Assembly: GCA_028279375.1 (NCBI GenBank)
Contig: JANQNW010000012.1
Coordinates: forward strand, 1-64,000
Reading direction: 5' to 3'
Source: Phycisphaerales bacterium
GTDB taxonomy: Bacteria > Planctomycetota > Phycisphaerae > Phycisphaerales > UBA1924
DNA length: 64,000 nt
In this document: piece after piece, positions 34,640 through 44,168 of the stretch
Position numbering within the stretch: the stretch's first letter is position 1
How the letters are laid out: each line of letters begins with the position of its first letter
Translations under genes and position numbers: made by a program
The notes under the pieces: generated by a model
What the model was told of the DNA's origin: nothing
Database searches by the model: none
What the model saw: the letters and a program-made list of their open reading frames with translations, nothing else

Positions 34640-36739
34640 TCAGCCGCCAAAGAGATTTGTCAGGTCATTGAACGTCACGACGATGAAGACGGTGCCGAGC
34701 AGCGCGAGGCCGGCGAGCGTCGCGATGTTCTGAACGGCGATCGACACAGGTTTGCCCGTCGCCCACTCAACGAGAACGAAGATCGCCTGCCCGCCATCGA
34801 CAATCGGAAGCGGCAGGAAGTTCAATACTGCCAGGTTCACGCTGATGATCGCGAGGAACCAGAGCATGTCGATGAGTCCGCGATCGGCGATTGTCGAGCC
34901 GATGTGCACGATGCCCACTGGCCCCTTGAGATGCTCCACCTTCACGGTGCCCTGGAAGAGCCGGACGATCGTGAGGTAGGTCATCGCGACCATGCGCTTC
35001 GTGTCGGCCAGGCCGCGATCGAGGGCGTCAATCGGCCCGGTCGCCTTGTCGAGTTCGCGCACGGCCTCGAAGAAGCTCGCATGCAGCGGATTGATCCAGC
35101 CGAGCTCGCCGATCGCCTTCATGTCGCGCGCTGCGATGGTCCACGTCGTGTCGGTGTCAGGACCGGCCCCATACGCGCCTCCGAGAGGCAGACGGGCGCC
35201 AATATTGACCGTCGCGTCCTCGTCGCCGTTCGCGGCTGCTCGCAGCGCCGATCGGATCTCCGTGAAGCTGGAGACGGGAGCGCCGTTCACGCTCGTAATA
35301 ACTGACCCCGGAGGAAGATCAATTGGCGGCGTACCGGTGACTCCCGAGTCTTCGGCTTCGAGCGCGTCGGCAGGAATACGCGTCGCAAGGATTGTCGAGT
35401 CCCCGGCGTCCATGGCGCCGAAACCGATTGTGCCGTCGCTTCGAACGGGCGCGCTCAGATCCACGAAGGCGCCTTCGCGAACGACAGTCAACTCAATGGT
35501 GCGCCCGCTGTGCCGACGGATTTCTCCGATCGCCTCAGCAAAATTCGGCCAGTTCAGACCGCCGACGCGCGCGAAAATGTCCCCGGCGACGAGGCCGGCA
35601 CGACGAGCGCGATCCGTATCGACAGAGCGAACTTCCAGCGGCGGCGTCATGCCCAGCAGGTGGCGAACAGACGTGCGCTGGTCCGGCGCGAGCTCGACGG
35701 TCGCGCTCTGCAGCGCGGCGTTCGGCTCGATCTCAAGCAGGACTCGTTCGTCGTCAGGGCCTGTGAAGACAGCCTCCAGCGGTCGGCCTTCCGAGGCGTC
35801 GATGATCCGCCGAACCTGCAGGTGCGTGGACGTCTCCTCGCCATCGAGCGTCGCCAGCGTCATTCCAGGCGACACACCGGGGAGGCCGAGCTTCTGAAGC
35901 TCCGGGCCGAGACGAGCGTTCTCGACGAGCGTCGTCGAGGTTTGCGCATAGATGCCGAGTTCCTGGAATCGAGTCGCCTCGTTCATGCGAGGCGTCATCT
36001 CGAAACGAAGATCGCCCTCGACGCCCGGTCGCTCGACCAGCACCTCCATCGCGTCATCCTGTCCATTCATCGCCGCTGCAGCGAAGATGTCCTGGAAAGA
36101 GCGCGTGCGGTGTCCGTTGATCGACGTGATTCGATCTCCCGGCTCGAGGCCGACGCTCTCGACGCCCAGCGAGAGACCATTGGTCGGTTCGGCAAGCGCA
36201 GCGGGCTGACCCTCTGCAATCTCACCGACGACAGGCGGGGGCATCATGATGCCCACCTTGTAGATCACCATGAACAGCGCGGCGCCGACGAGCAGGTTCA
36301 TGATCACACCAGCTGAGATCACGATCAATCGCTTCCAGGGCGCCGTCATCGTGTAGCTGTCCGGAGCGCTCGACGTGGCCTGCGGATTCAGATCCTCCTG
36401 ACCGCGCATCTTGACGTAGCCGCCGATGGGAAACCACGACAGGCGATACTCGGTCTGGCCGATCTGCTGCGGCAGGTTGATCGTGTCGACGTTCTGCGGA
36501 TCCTGCCCGGTGAGCGCTGCGCACTTGTTGGCGGCGGCCTCATAGGTCGAGCCCATACGGAATCCGACTCCCTTGCGCCATGAGCAGATGGGCGGTCCCA
36601 TCCCGACGGCGAACTGATACACGCGAATGCCTGCCCAGCGCGCGGCGATGAAATGTCCCCACTCATGGATCGCGACGAGGGCGCCGAATCCAAGAATGAA
36701 GAGCAGCACATCACCAAGCGTGTCGAGGGTCTCGAGCAT
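34640..36739 (-). CDS. rseP: Site-2 protease RseP-like (M50) with PDZ domains
   Basis: This 699-residue membrane metalloprotease has the zinc motif HEWGH in ALVAIHEWGHFIAARWAG (residues 22-40), periplasmic PDZ domains in the middle (one around 200-300 with LEPGDRITSINGHRT, another around 360-470, and a third PDZ-like element with PPGSVITSVNGAPV), and the C-terminal NFLPLPIVDGG with the third zinc ligand. It cuts anti-sigma factors and remnant signal peptides in the membrane. At 699 residues it is longer than E. coli RseP (450), because of the extra PDZ-like region. The gene order dxr-rseP is common in bacteria. Confidence 0.92.
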   Translation of the reverse strand: MLETLDTLGDVLLFILGFGALVAIHEWGHFIAARWAGIRVYQFAVGMGPPICSWRKGVGFRMGSTYEAAANKCAALTGQDPQNVDTINLPQQIGQTEYRLSWFPIGGYVKMRGQEDLNPQATSSAPDSYTMTAPWKRLIVISAGVIMNLLVGAALFMVIYKVGIMMPPPVVGEIAEGQPAALAEPTNGLSLGVESVGLEPGDRITSINGHRTRSFQDIFAAAAMNGQDDAMEVLVERPGVEGDLRFEMTPRMNEATRFQELGIYAQTSTTLVENARLGPELQKLGLPGVSPGMTLATLDGEETSTHLQVRRIIDASEGRPLEAVFTGPDDERVLLEIEPNAALQSATVELAPDQRTSVRHLLGMTPPLEVRSVDTDRARRAGLVAGDIFARVGGLNWPNFAEAIGEIRRHSGRTIELTVVREGAFVDLSAPVRSDGTIGFGAMDAGDSTILATRIPADALEAEDSGVTGTPPIDLPPGSVITSVNGAPVSSFTEIRSALRAAANGDEDATVNIGARLPLGGAYGAGPDTDTTWTIAARDMKAIGELGWINPLHASFFEAVRELDKATGPIDALDRGLADTKRMVAMTYLTIVRLFQGTVKVEHLKGPVGIVHIGSTIADRGLIDMLWFLAIISVNLAVLNFLPLPIVDGGQAIFVLVEWATGKPVSIAVQNIATLAGLALLGTVFIVVTFNDLTNLFGG

Positions 36740-36766
36740 CGGGCAATCCTACTCCTGCGGTTCGCT

Positions 36767-37978
36767 CTACAGGGCGGCGAGTTCCTGATCCACAAATCGA
36801 CGGGCCTCGGCGTCCGCCTCCATCAGATCATCGACCGAGAGGACGCCTGACGGGCGGGACATGCCGCAGATCGCGTCAATCGCCTCGGCGCCCATTTCGG
36901 TTATGCGTCCGAATGGAATCTTCCGGGTGAGGAAGGCCTCGACGGCGCTCTCATTGGCGGCGTTGAAGACCGCCCCGGAGACGCCGCCGGCGTCGATGAC
37001 GCGATACGCCGAGGCGAGCGCGGGCACGCTCTCCGGCGTGGCGTATTCAAAGTCGAGTCTCGAGAGCGTCTCAAAGTCCACGCGGCTTGAAATGCCGGGA
37101 GCGCGCGATGGGAAGGTCAGCGCAAGCTGAATCGGCGTTCGCATATCCGGCGCGCCGAGCTGCGCGATGATCGAATGATCGCGATGCTCGACGAAGGAGT
37201 GCACGATCGACTGCGGGTGAATAATGACGCCGAGTCGCTCGGACTCGAGTCCGAAGAGCCAGTGCGCCTCGATGAGTTCGAGCGCCTTGTTGGTCATTGT
37301 CGCGGAGTCGATCGTGACCTTCGGTCCCATCGACCACGTCGGATGCGCCAACGCCTCGTCCGGAGTCGCGTCGTATGCGTCGTCTCGCGACCGTCCCCTG
37401 AATGGTCCACCTGAGGCTGTCAGCAGCACGCGCTCGACCTCCGGACCCAACGCCATCGGCGGCGCCTGGTCGTTGGTGAGACACTGCCACACGGCTGAGT
37501 GCTCGCTGTCGATGGGAAGCAGCTTTGACCCGCGCTCCCGCGCAAGTGGAATCACGATCTCGCCGGCAGCGACGAGCGTCTCCTTGTTCGCCAGCGCAAT
37601 GTCGCGTCCGAGCTCGATCGCGCGGAGCATGGAGGCAAGCCCAGCGACGCCGACGACGGCGCCAACGACGAGGTCGCAATCGACCTCGTTGACAAGTTCC
37701 GTGGCGGCGTGGGCGCCCCGTGTCACGCGGGCGCCGGTCTCGACGGCTGCAGACTCATCGGCGATCGCGATGTGCGGCACGTTGAACGCGCGAGCCTGGA
37801 CACTGAGTTCGTCGCCGCGCGATCCGGCGGCCAGCCCAACGACGTCGAATCGCGCTCCGTCGTTTCCTCGTTCCGCCAGCTGGTTGAGTTCGTTGATCAC
37901 CTCGAGCGTCTGCCGCCCAATCGAACCCGTTGATCCGAGGATCAGAACCCGAACCCGATCTGTGTGGCTGCTGGACAT
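36767..37978 (-). CDS. dxr: 1-deoxy-D-xylulose-5-phosphate reductoisomerase
   Basis: This 403-residue enzyme makes 2-C-methyl-D-erythritol 4-phosphate in the non-mevalonate isoprenoid pathway. It shows the NADPH loop GSTGSIGRQTLEVI, NKETLVAAGE, the metal/substrate segment LLPIDSEHSAVWQCL, SGGPFRGRS, and GPKVTIDSATMTNKALELIEA. The last of these is a very strong family signature. A poorly conserved tail follows the FNAANE motif. rseP begins 27 bp downstream, and the RNase E/G gene ends upstream by 30 bp. Confidence 0.97.
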   Translation of the reverse strand: MSSSHTDRVRVLILGSTGSIGRQTLEVINELNQLAERGNDGARFDVVGLAAGSRGDELSVQARAFNVPHIAIADESAAVETGARVTRGAHAATELVNEVDCDLVVGAVVGVAGLASMLRAIELGRDIALANKETLVAAGEIVIPLARERGSKLLPIDSEHSAVWQCLTNDQAPPMALGPEVERVLLTASGGPFRGRSRDDAYDATPDEALAHPTWSMGPKVTIDSATMTNKALELIEAHWLFGLESERLGVIIHPQSIVHSFVEHRDHSIIAQLGAPDMRTPIQLALTFPSRAPGISSRVDFETLSRLDFEYATPESVPALASAYRVIDAGGVSGAVFNAANESAVEAFLTRKIPFGRITEMGAEAIDAICGMSRPSGVLSVDDLMEADAEARRFVDQELAAL

Positions 37979-38008
37979 ATTTGGTGGAGGGTGGCCGAAC
38001 TCAGGATC

Positions 38009-40387
38009 TCAGCTGGACGCGGCGCTGCGCGTCGTCTTCTTGCGAGTTGTCGTCTTCTTCTTGGCGGTCGTCTTGCGCTTGCTCTTCTTGCGCGTCGTCT
38101 TCTTCTTACTTGTCTTGGCGGTGTCCGTTTCAGCGTCTGACTCGGCGGCTGACTTCTTGCTCTCAGGCGTCACCTTCGCGGGCTTGACGGCCGAGGGCTC
38201 CAGATCCCAGGAATCACCTCGCGGCGCCGGCGATGCCTCCTTCTTCGCGGAGGCAGGCTTCGTCTCCGTGCGGGACTTTTTCTTTGACCGAGTGCGTTTC
38301 CGACTGCTCGATTTGGGCTTGGCGTCATCAGTCTCGTCTGAGCCGACAGATGGAGCCTTCGTCCTCGCGGGCTTCTTCAGCTTGACCTCGGATGGCTCGA
38401 GATCCCAGGAATCGCCGCGGAGCCCGGTGTCGGCGGTCGTCTCGCGATTCTCGCCTGCGTCGGGCGCGCTCTCGGCGCCTGATGATCGACCGGAACGCTT
38501 GCGACCACCGCGTCGGCCGCGACGGCGCTTCGGTTTCGGCTTCGATTCGTCGTCGTCCTGATCAGGAGACTCTGCTTCCTTCGCGCTCTTCTTCGATTCT
38601 GTGGCGCCTTCGTCCTCTGCGTCCCTGGACCGGCCCTTGCGCTTTGAGCCGCCGCGCCGACCGCGTCGTCGCTTGCGCTTCTTCTTGGAAGATGAGGCTG
38701 CTTCGTCCTCGTCGAACTCTCCCGGAAGGTCCATGAGGCCTTCGTACTCGTCGTCCGCTTCATCTTCTTCAAGGTCGATGTTGAGGGCTGCGGTGGCCGC
38801 CCAATCGACCTCGTCCTTGGCGTCCGGCTCCCAGGCGGCGAGTTCCGTCGGCGCCTTCGGCTTGGGAAGGCGTGAGATGTCAATGTCAGCGGCGCGCTCG
38901 TCATAAGCCTCGAAGCGCACGCGATCGATCGCCAGGTCCTCGCTGACGCGCACGTCAATGTGCTTGCCAGTCTGCTTCTCGAGGCGGCCGAGTCTCTTCC
39001 GTTTCGACGAAAGCAACTCGCTGGCGACACGCGGCGACACGACCATCACCACCCGGCGCACCCGATCGTGCTGAATCAGGTTGCCCAGATCGCGCATCGC
39101 TTCGCTTGCGACGGAGTCCGGTCGTTGCACGACGCCGCGCCCGACGCACTGCGGGCATTGCGTGGAGTGCATGCTGCGGACGCTGCCGCGCATCCGCTGA
39201 CGAGTCATCTCGACGATGCCGAACTGGCTGATTGCGAGGATTTTCGTCCGCGCTCGGTCCTTCTTGAGCAGATTGCGGAAGCGCGTCTCGATGTCCTTGC
39301 GATGCGACCGGTGACGCATATCGATGAGGTCGTTGATGACGAGCCCGCCGAGGTCGCGCAGCCGCAACTGGCGGCAGATCTCCTCGATCGCCTCGATATT
39401 CGTCTTGTAGGCGGTCGTCTCCGCGTCGGAATGGCCTCGCATTTTCCCGGAGTTGACATCGATCGCGACGAGAGCCTCGGTCTCGTCGAAGACAAGCGAC
39501 CCGCCCGACGGCAGGGGGACCTCGCGCTCGTGGATCCGATGAATCTGTTCCTCGATGCCGAATGCGTGATACATCGGCGCGGGTTCGTCGAAGTGGACGA
39601 GCTTGGTGTGCGAGCGCGGCGCCACGATCTTCATGAAGCGACTGGCGCGTCGGATCGCGTTGCGATCGTCAATCACGACCTCGTCGATATCCGTCGAGAG
39701 CTGATCGCGGAGGGAGCGGACGAGTAGATCACTCTCCGCATAAAGCAAGCGCGGCTTGTCGCCCTGCTTGCGTCGGCGCTCCATGTCCTTCCAGAGTCGC
39801 TGGAGATAGGCAAGGTCGCGCTTCAGATCCGTCTTCGTGCGATCAAGACCTGCGGTCCGGAGGATGAAGCCGAATCCCTCGGGAAGAGTGAGTTGGTCGA
39901 TGATCTGGCGCATCTTCCTGCGCTGGTCATCGTTCTCGACCTTGCGCGAAAGTCCGACGTGGTCCATGTCGGGCATCATCACCAGGTAACGGCCCGGAAT
40001 AGAGAGGTAGGAGGTGAGCGTCGGGCCCTTGGTCCCGATGCCCTCCTTCAGAACCTGGACCGTGATCTCCTGGCCGCGTCTCAGACACTGCTGGATCGGC
40101 GGGCGATCGCGACGCGGCGTCTTTTTGCCGACCATCTCCGTCTTGCTGTTTCCGTCTCCGGGGAAGTACTGCGGATGCAGGTCGGAGATGTGCAGGAAGC
40201 CGTTGTGCTCGAGACCGAAGTCGATGAATGCGGCCTGGATGCTCGGCTCGACGTTGACGACGCGACCGACGTAGATGTCACCGACGTGACTTACGTTGTT
40301 GGCGCGTTCTTCATTGAGGTCCTCGAGCTTCCCATCGGCCACGATCGCCACCCGGCATTCTTCGCCGGGGACGTAGTTGATGAGCAT
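38009..40387 (-). CDS. Ribonuclease E/G with basic, repetitive C-terminal tail
   Basis: This 792-residue protein starts at the ATG at 40387; the longer frame to 40474 is leader. The S1 RNA-binding domain is residues about 35-130 (VGDIYVGRVVNVEPSIQAAFIDFG). The catalytic centre is in AIDVNSGKMRGHSDAE and LRLRDLGGLVINDLIDM, and the zinc-link is CPQCVGRG. The N-terminal part is typical of Rne/Rng endonucleases that process rRNA and decay mRNA. From residue 560 on the tail is Asp/Glu- then Lys/Arg-rich, with two copies of RGDSWDLEPS-x-VK (about 656 and 723) and a histone-like KKKTTTRKKTT end. Confidence 0.93.
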   Translation of the reverse strand: MLINYVPGEECRVAIVADGKLEDLNEERANNVSHVGDIYVGRVVNVEPSIQAAFIDFGLEHNGFLHISDLHPQYFPGDGNSKTEMVGKKTPRRDRPPIQQCLRRGQEITVQVLKEGIGTKGPTLTSYLSIPGRYLVMMPDMDHVGLSRKVENDDQRRKMRQIIDQLTLPEGFGFILRTAGLDRTKTDLKRDLAYLQRLWKDMERRRKQGDKPRLLYAESDLLVRSLRDQLSTDIDEVVIDDRNAIRRASRFMKIVAPRSHTKLVHFDEPAPMYHAFGIEEQIHRIHEREVPLPSGGSLVFDETEALVAIDVNSGKMRGHSDAETTAYKTNIEAIEEICRQLRLRDLGGLVINDLIDMRHRSHRKDIETRFRNLLKKDRARTKILAISQFGIVEMTRQRMRGSVRSMHSTQCPQCVGRGVVQRPDSVASEAMRDLGNLIQHDRVRRVVMVVSPRVASELLSSKRKRLGRLEKQTGKHIDVRVSEDLAIDRVRFEAYDERAADIDISRLPKPKAPTELAAWEPDAKDEVDWAATAALNIDLEEDEADDEYEGLMDLPGEFDEDEAASSSKKKRKRRRGRRGGSKRKGRSRDAEDEGATESKKSAKEAESPDQDDDESKPKPKRRRGRRGGRKRSGRSSGAESAPDAGENRETTADTGLRGDSWDLEPSEVKLKKPARTKAPSVGSDETDDAKPKSSSRKRTRSKKKSRTETKPASAKKEASPAPRGDSWDLEPSAVKPAKVTPESKKSAAESDAETDTAKTSKKKTTRKKSKRKTTAKKKTTTRKKTTRSAASS

Positions 40388-40856
40388 TTGAATGTGGGCC
40401 ACGGTGTCCTCGTGTTGGGCAGGCAGCGCGACAGTCAGTGCCAGCGGCGTCAACGTCAACAGCCCCTGGCGCACTGGTCGCCGTGGGGTGGTCGAGGATG
40501 CTCATGCTGGACTGCGAATCGCGCACGCGTCGCCGGTTCAGTGTGGGCGGCGGCGCCTCGATCTGTTCCACGCGGTGAGTCACCGGGAGACTGGCCCACG
40601 TCCGGCGTCAAACCCTCCTCGGGCTTCACGCCGACTGCGCCGTGCTGGAGCTCCGGAGCCTGAAGCGCGATCCTGTCGGAACACGCCTCCGCCGCGCAGA
40701 AGCCCGTCTCCCCGCCGGGCGCCGGGCCCGGCCTCACGCGAATCGCGGCGAGTCTCGCCGGCGATCGCGGTGTGATTCGGCTCACCGTCGGGACGCGCCG
40801 AAGCGCACCGCCGGATCGATTCTGTGTCCTTCAGCGCTGCCCGCCGGCTGGCGGAA
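40388..40856 (-). other. 469-bp leader region of the RNase E/G gene
   Basis: Between the RNase E/G start and the stop of ptsI I see no supported gene. Open frames here are short, Arg/Pro-rich and without ribosome binding sites. It probably includes the promoter and a long 5' UTR; rne leaders are long and autoregulatory in other bacteria, but nothing here proves that. Confidence 0.4.
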
Positions 40857-42614
40857 CTAGTCGACGGAACGACCGTCGAACGCTTCGGGGATGACTGTTC
40901 GCGTCTCGTCGCGGAGCAAAGCCGCCACCTGACGCTCGGAATCGAACGATCCCACCTTTCGGGCGAGACGCTCGCACTGGGGAATATCGACACTCCGGAC
41001 CACCCGCTTGATGGCGGGAATCGCCGAAGGCGTCACCGAGAGACTACGCAGCCCGAGGCCAAGCAGCAACATCGTGAATTCGACCTCAGCGGCGATCTCG
41101 CCGCATACAGACACAGGGACGTTGTGTCGGCGTCCTGCCCGGACTACGTCCTTGATCAGGCGATGGACGGCCGGATGGGCCGCCGAATAGAGATTTGCGA
41201 CACGCTCATTCGTGCGATCGACGGCCAGGGCGTATTGCACCAGGTCGTTGGTCCCGATCGAGAAGAACTGAACTTCACGAGCGAAGGTCGACGCCATGAC
41301 GGCGGCCGCCGGCGTCTCCACCATGATCCCGACCTCGACCTCCCGGTCGAACTCCACACCTTCCTCTTCGAGGTCCTCTGCGACGTCCTCCAGGACCATC
41401 TTCGCCTGGCGAAGCTCAAGGGGATTCGTCACAAGCGGGAACATGACCTTCACCTTGCCCAGCGCAGAGGCCCGCAACACGGCGCTGAGTTGGCGCTTGA
41501 ACATCGGGAGATTCTGAAGGCAATACCGGATGCTGCGGCAGCCAAGCGCCGGGTTGCGCTCCGGGATCTCGGAGCGTTCCTGCGTCTGTTTGTCGGAGCC
41601 CAGGTCGAAGGTGCGAACGACGAGCGGTTTGCCGTCCATGAGTCTGAGGCACGTCTTGTACGCCTCGAACTGCTCATCCTCCGTTGGCTCATGCGGATTG
41701 GTCAGGTACATGAACTCGGTTCGGAAGAGTCCGACGCCGTCGCCGCCATTCTCGACGACCGACTCGGCCTCTTCCGGAAACTCGATGTTCCCGAGGAGCG
41801 AGATCTCAACGCCGTCCTTCGTGACGCTTGGCAGTGTCGCCTGCTCGGAGAGCGTGATCCGGAACTGGCGCATGCGCTCGATGTAGGTGCGGTGCTGCTC
41901 GAGCGTCTCTTCGTCGGGGTTGAGAATCACGACGCCGCGGTCGCCGTCGATGATGACTTCAGCGCTGTCGGGCGCGCGCTCGGTCAGCGTCTCCAGCCCG
42001 ACGACCGCGGGGATGCCGAGCGCACGGGCGACGATGGCCGTGTGGCTGGTCTTGCCTCCAGCGTCCGTCGCGAAGCCGATGACCTTGTCGCGTTCGAAGC
42101 TCGCCGCCTGGCTTGGAGTCAGATCGCGGGCGACGACGATGGCGCGCTGATCGAGCTTGCTGAGCTCGGTCATGTGCTCGCCGATCAGGTGCTTGAGCAC
42201 GCGCCGGTCGAGGTCCCAGACGTCATCGACTTTCGTCTGGAAGGACGCGTCGGTCATCCCAGCGAACATCTGCGCAACGCGACTGAACTCGACGGAGACG
42301 GCGTGCTCGGCGGTGACGAGCTCGTCCTCGATGCGCTCGTGAATCGGTTTCGTCAGCGATGGGTCCCGGAGCACGCCCAGGTGGAAGGCGAAGATCTTCG
42401 CGGCTTCAGTTCCGAGTTCACTCTCGGCGCGGTCACGAATGTCCTCCAGTTCAGTGATCGAGGCAAGCAGCGCCTCCTCGAGACGCTGATGTTCGCGCGC
42501 GACCTGATCGGCGCGAATCGTGCGGCGCGGAATGCGCCGCCGGGCGTCATCCAGCACAAACACGGAGCCGATGACGACTCCTGCGGAAACCGGAATGCCC
42601 TTGAAGACTTCCAT
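40857..42614 (-). CDS. ptsI: Phosphoenolpyruvate-protein phosphotransferase (PTS enzyme I)
   Basis: This 585-residue protein is PTS enzyme I. It has the phosphoacceptor His in GGKTSHTAIVARALGIP, the PEP-binding ERNPALGCRSIRYCL and the GLFRTEFMYL segment, and the C-terminal active-site Cys in PVSVCGEIA. Enzyme I takes phosphate from PEP and passes it to HPr. No HPr or EII gene is in the window, so the pathway here could be regulatory rather than for sugar uptake. Length is normal for the family. It is divergent from rho. Confidence 0.95.
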   Translation of the reverse strand: MEVFKGIPVSAGVVIGSVFVLDDARRRIPRRTIRADQVAREHQRLEEALLASITELEDIRDRAESELGTEAAKIFAFHLGVLRDPSLTKPIHERIEDELVTAEHAVSVEFSRVAQMFAGMTDASFQTKVDDVWDLDRRVLKHLIGEHMTELSKLDQRAIVVARDLTPSQAASFERDKVIGFATDAGGKTSHTAIVARALGIPAVVGLETLTERAPDSAEVIIDGDRGVVILNPDEETLEQHRTYIERMRQFRITLSEQATLPSVTKDGVEISLLGNIEFPEEAESVVENGGDGVGLFRTEFMYLTNPHEPTEDEQFEAYKTCLRLMDGKPLVVRTFDLGSDKQTQERSEIPERNPALGCRSIRYCLQNLPMFKRQLSAVLRASALGKVKVMFPLVTNPLELRQAKMVLEDVAEDLEEEGVEFDREVEVGIMVETPAAAVMASTFAREVQFFSIGTNDLVQYALAVDRTNERVANLYSAAHPAVHRLIKDVVRAGRRHNVPVSVCGEIAAEVEFTMLLLGLGLRSLSVTPSAIPAIKRVVRSVDIPQCERLARKVGSFDSERQVAALLRDETRTVIPEAFDGRSVD

Positions 42615-42950
42615 CCTTGGTGGGCCGGATCACGGACCGGCGAGGCCGACAATCGCCGCCCCGGACCGATAAGAGCCGGTCTCAAGGCGCACGATCGCTC
42701 CATGCGCCACCCGGCGCGACGAGCCATGCTAACGAGTCGAAAGAGCGATGACAGGGGGTCTCTGGGCGTCGCTACGTCGTCGAAGCCACCCGGTGAGGGG
42801 GAGAGTCGATCCACAATTAGCTTCACGGCTTGACGCCATCGGGCCTGCCTGCTCCAATTGCGAAACCTCGTCAGCCAGGACTTCCGGGGAGAGGTCACGA
42901 GCACCGGCCAGAAGCCGCTGACGTGTGAAGATCGAACGACAACAGAACAC
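42615..42950. other. 336-bp divergent region between ptsI and rho
   Basis: This region must hold the promoters of ptsI (minus) and rho (plus). A frame open from TTG 42858 precedes and joins rho, but it is not protein-like and lacks a ribosome binding site. I see no clear hairpin or RNA motif. Confidence 0.4.
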
Positions 42951-44114
42951 ATGGTGACAGTGACAGGCATTCTTGAGTGGCCTGAGCGCGCAGAGGGTCG
43001 AGTTCGGCAGTTCGCCGGAGGCCTCATCCAAAGCGCCGATGACCCGTTCGTACCCGTCCAGATGGGTGACCGATATCCCCTGCGCAATGGCCAGGAGATC
43101 ACTGTGGAGGTCATCGAGAAGCGCTCCAGGCGTCGGCGTCGAGGCCGAAACCGAGGCAGCGGCGGCAGCAGCAACGGCAGCCGGCCTCCGCGCCCGGTCG
43201 TGGACGAGGTGATCTCGATCGAGGGACTCGAGCCCGGAGCTTTGGCCGATCGTCCCGCATTCGAGGATCTGACCGTCATTGATCCTCAGCCGCGACTGAC
43301 GCTGGAGCACCCCGGGTGCTCCGCCTCCTGTCGGCTGGTTGATCTGTTCTGCCCGATCGGCAAGGGCCAGCGCGGGCTGATTGTCTCGCCGCCGAAGGCG
43401 GGCAAGACGACCCTGCTCAAGGACATCGCCAACGGACTGCAGACGAATCACCCGGACTTGAACGTCTTCGCGCTGCTCATTGACGAGCGTCCTGAAGAGG
43501 TGACGGATTTCCGTCGGAATGTCCCTTGCGAAGTCATCGCATCGAGCAACGACCAGGGCGTCGAGGATCACATCGCGCTGGCGATGATCACGCTCGATCG
43601 CGCCAAACGCATGGTCGAAGCGGGCAAGGATGTCGTGATTCTGCTCGATTCACTGACGCGCATCGGCCGAGCGTTCAACAACTCGCGCAAGCATGCGAAC
43701 TCCGGGCGCACCCTCTCCGGCGGTCTCGACTCCAAGGCGCTGACGGTGCCGAAGCAACTCTTCGGCGCCGCTCGCAATACGGAGGAAGGCGGGTCACTGA
43801 CTGTCATCGCGACGTGCCTCGTCGATACAGGCAGTCAGGGTGATCAGGTCATCTTCGAGGAGTTCAAGGGCACCGGGAACATGGAGCTCATCCTCGATCG
43901 CAAGATCTCGGAGCGTCGTCTCTTCCCCGCGATCAATCTCGCGGCCAGCGGGACGCGCAAGGAAGATCTTCTCCTCGGTCCAGAGGAGCACAACACGATC
44001 ACGGCCCTGCGCCGGCGACTGCTGAATATGCCGCCACCGCAGCAGGTTGAGCAACTCCTCGCCGCTCTCGACCGATTCCCGACGAACGCGGCGATGGTCG
44101 GCGCCTCCAGCTGA
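42951..44114 (+). CDS. rho: Transcription termination factor Rho, short divergent N-terminus
   Basis: This 387-residue hexameric RNA helicase has the full Rho ATPase core: Walker A PPKAGKTTLL, Walker B region DVVILLDSLTRIGRAFN, Q-loop SGGLDSKAL, and R-loop region around GTRKEDLLL. The N-terminal RNA-binding part is unusual. The usual N-terminal helical domain is absent, the RNP1-like motif is degenerate (ILEWPERAEGRVRQF), and a basic RSRRRRRGRNRG plus Gly/Ser insert (about residues 55-75) sits within it. The start is uncertain; ATG 42951 is used because the frame upstream is not conserved-looking. Rho is essential for termination and gene silencing in many bacteria. Confidence 0.92.
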   Translation: MVTVTGILEWPERAEGRVRQFAGGLIQSADDPFVPVQMGDRYPLRNGQEITVEVIEKRSRRRRRGRNRGSGGSSNGSRPPRPVVDEVISIEGLEPGALADRPAFEDLTVIDPQPRLTLEHPGCSASCRLVDLFCPIGKGQRGLIVSPPKAGKTTLLKDIANGLQTNHPDLNVFALLIDERPEEVTDFRRNVPCEVIASSNDQGVEDHIALAMITLDRAKRMVEAGKDVVILLDSLTRIGRAFNNSRKHANSGRTLSGGLDSKALTVPKQLFGAARNTEEGGSLTVIATCLVDTGSQGDQVIFEEFKGTGNMELILDRKISERRLFPAINLAASGTRKEDLLLGPEEHNTITALRRRLLNMPPPQQVEQLLAALDRFPTNAAMVGASS

Positions 44115-44168
44115 CGCACGCGGCGACGTGTGATGCAACAAGCGCGGATATCAGGCGAATAGACCAGC

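Noticed and set aside
42729..43571. 280-residue minus-strand frame overlapping the rho start
   Set aside because: Antisense to canonical Rho motifs; no RBS and no conserved domain.
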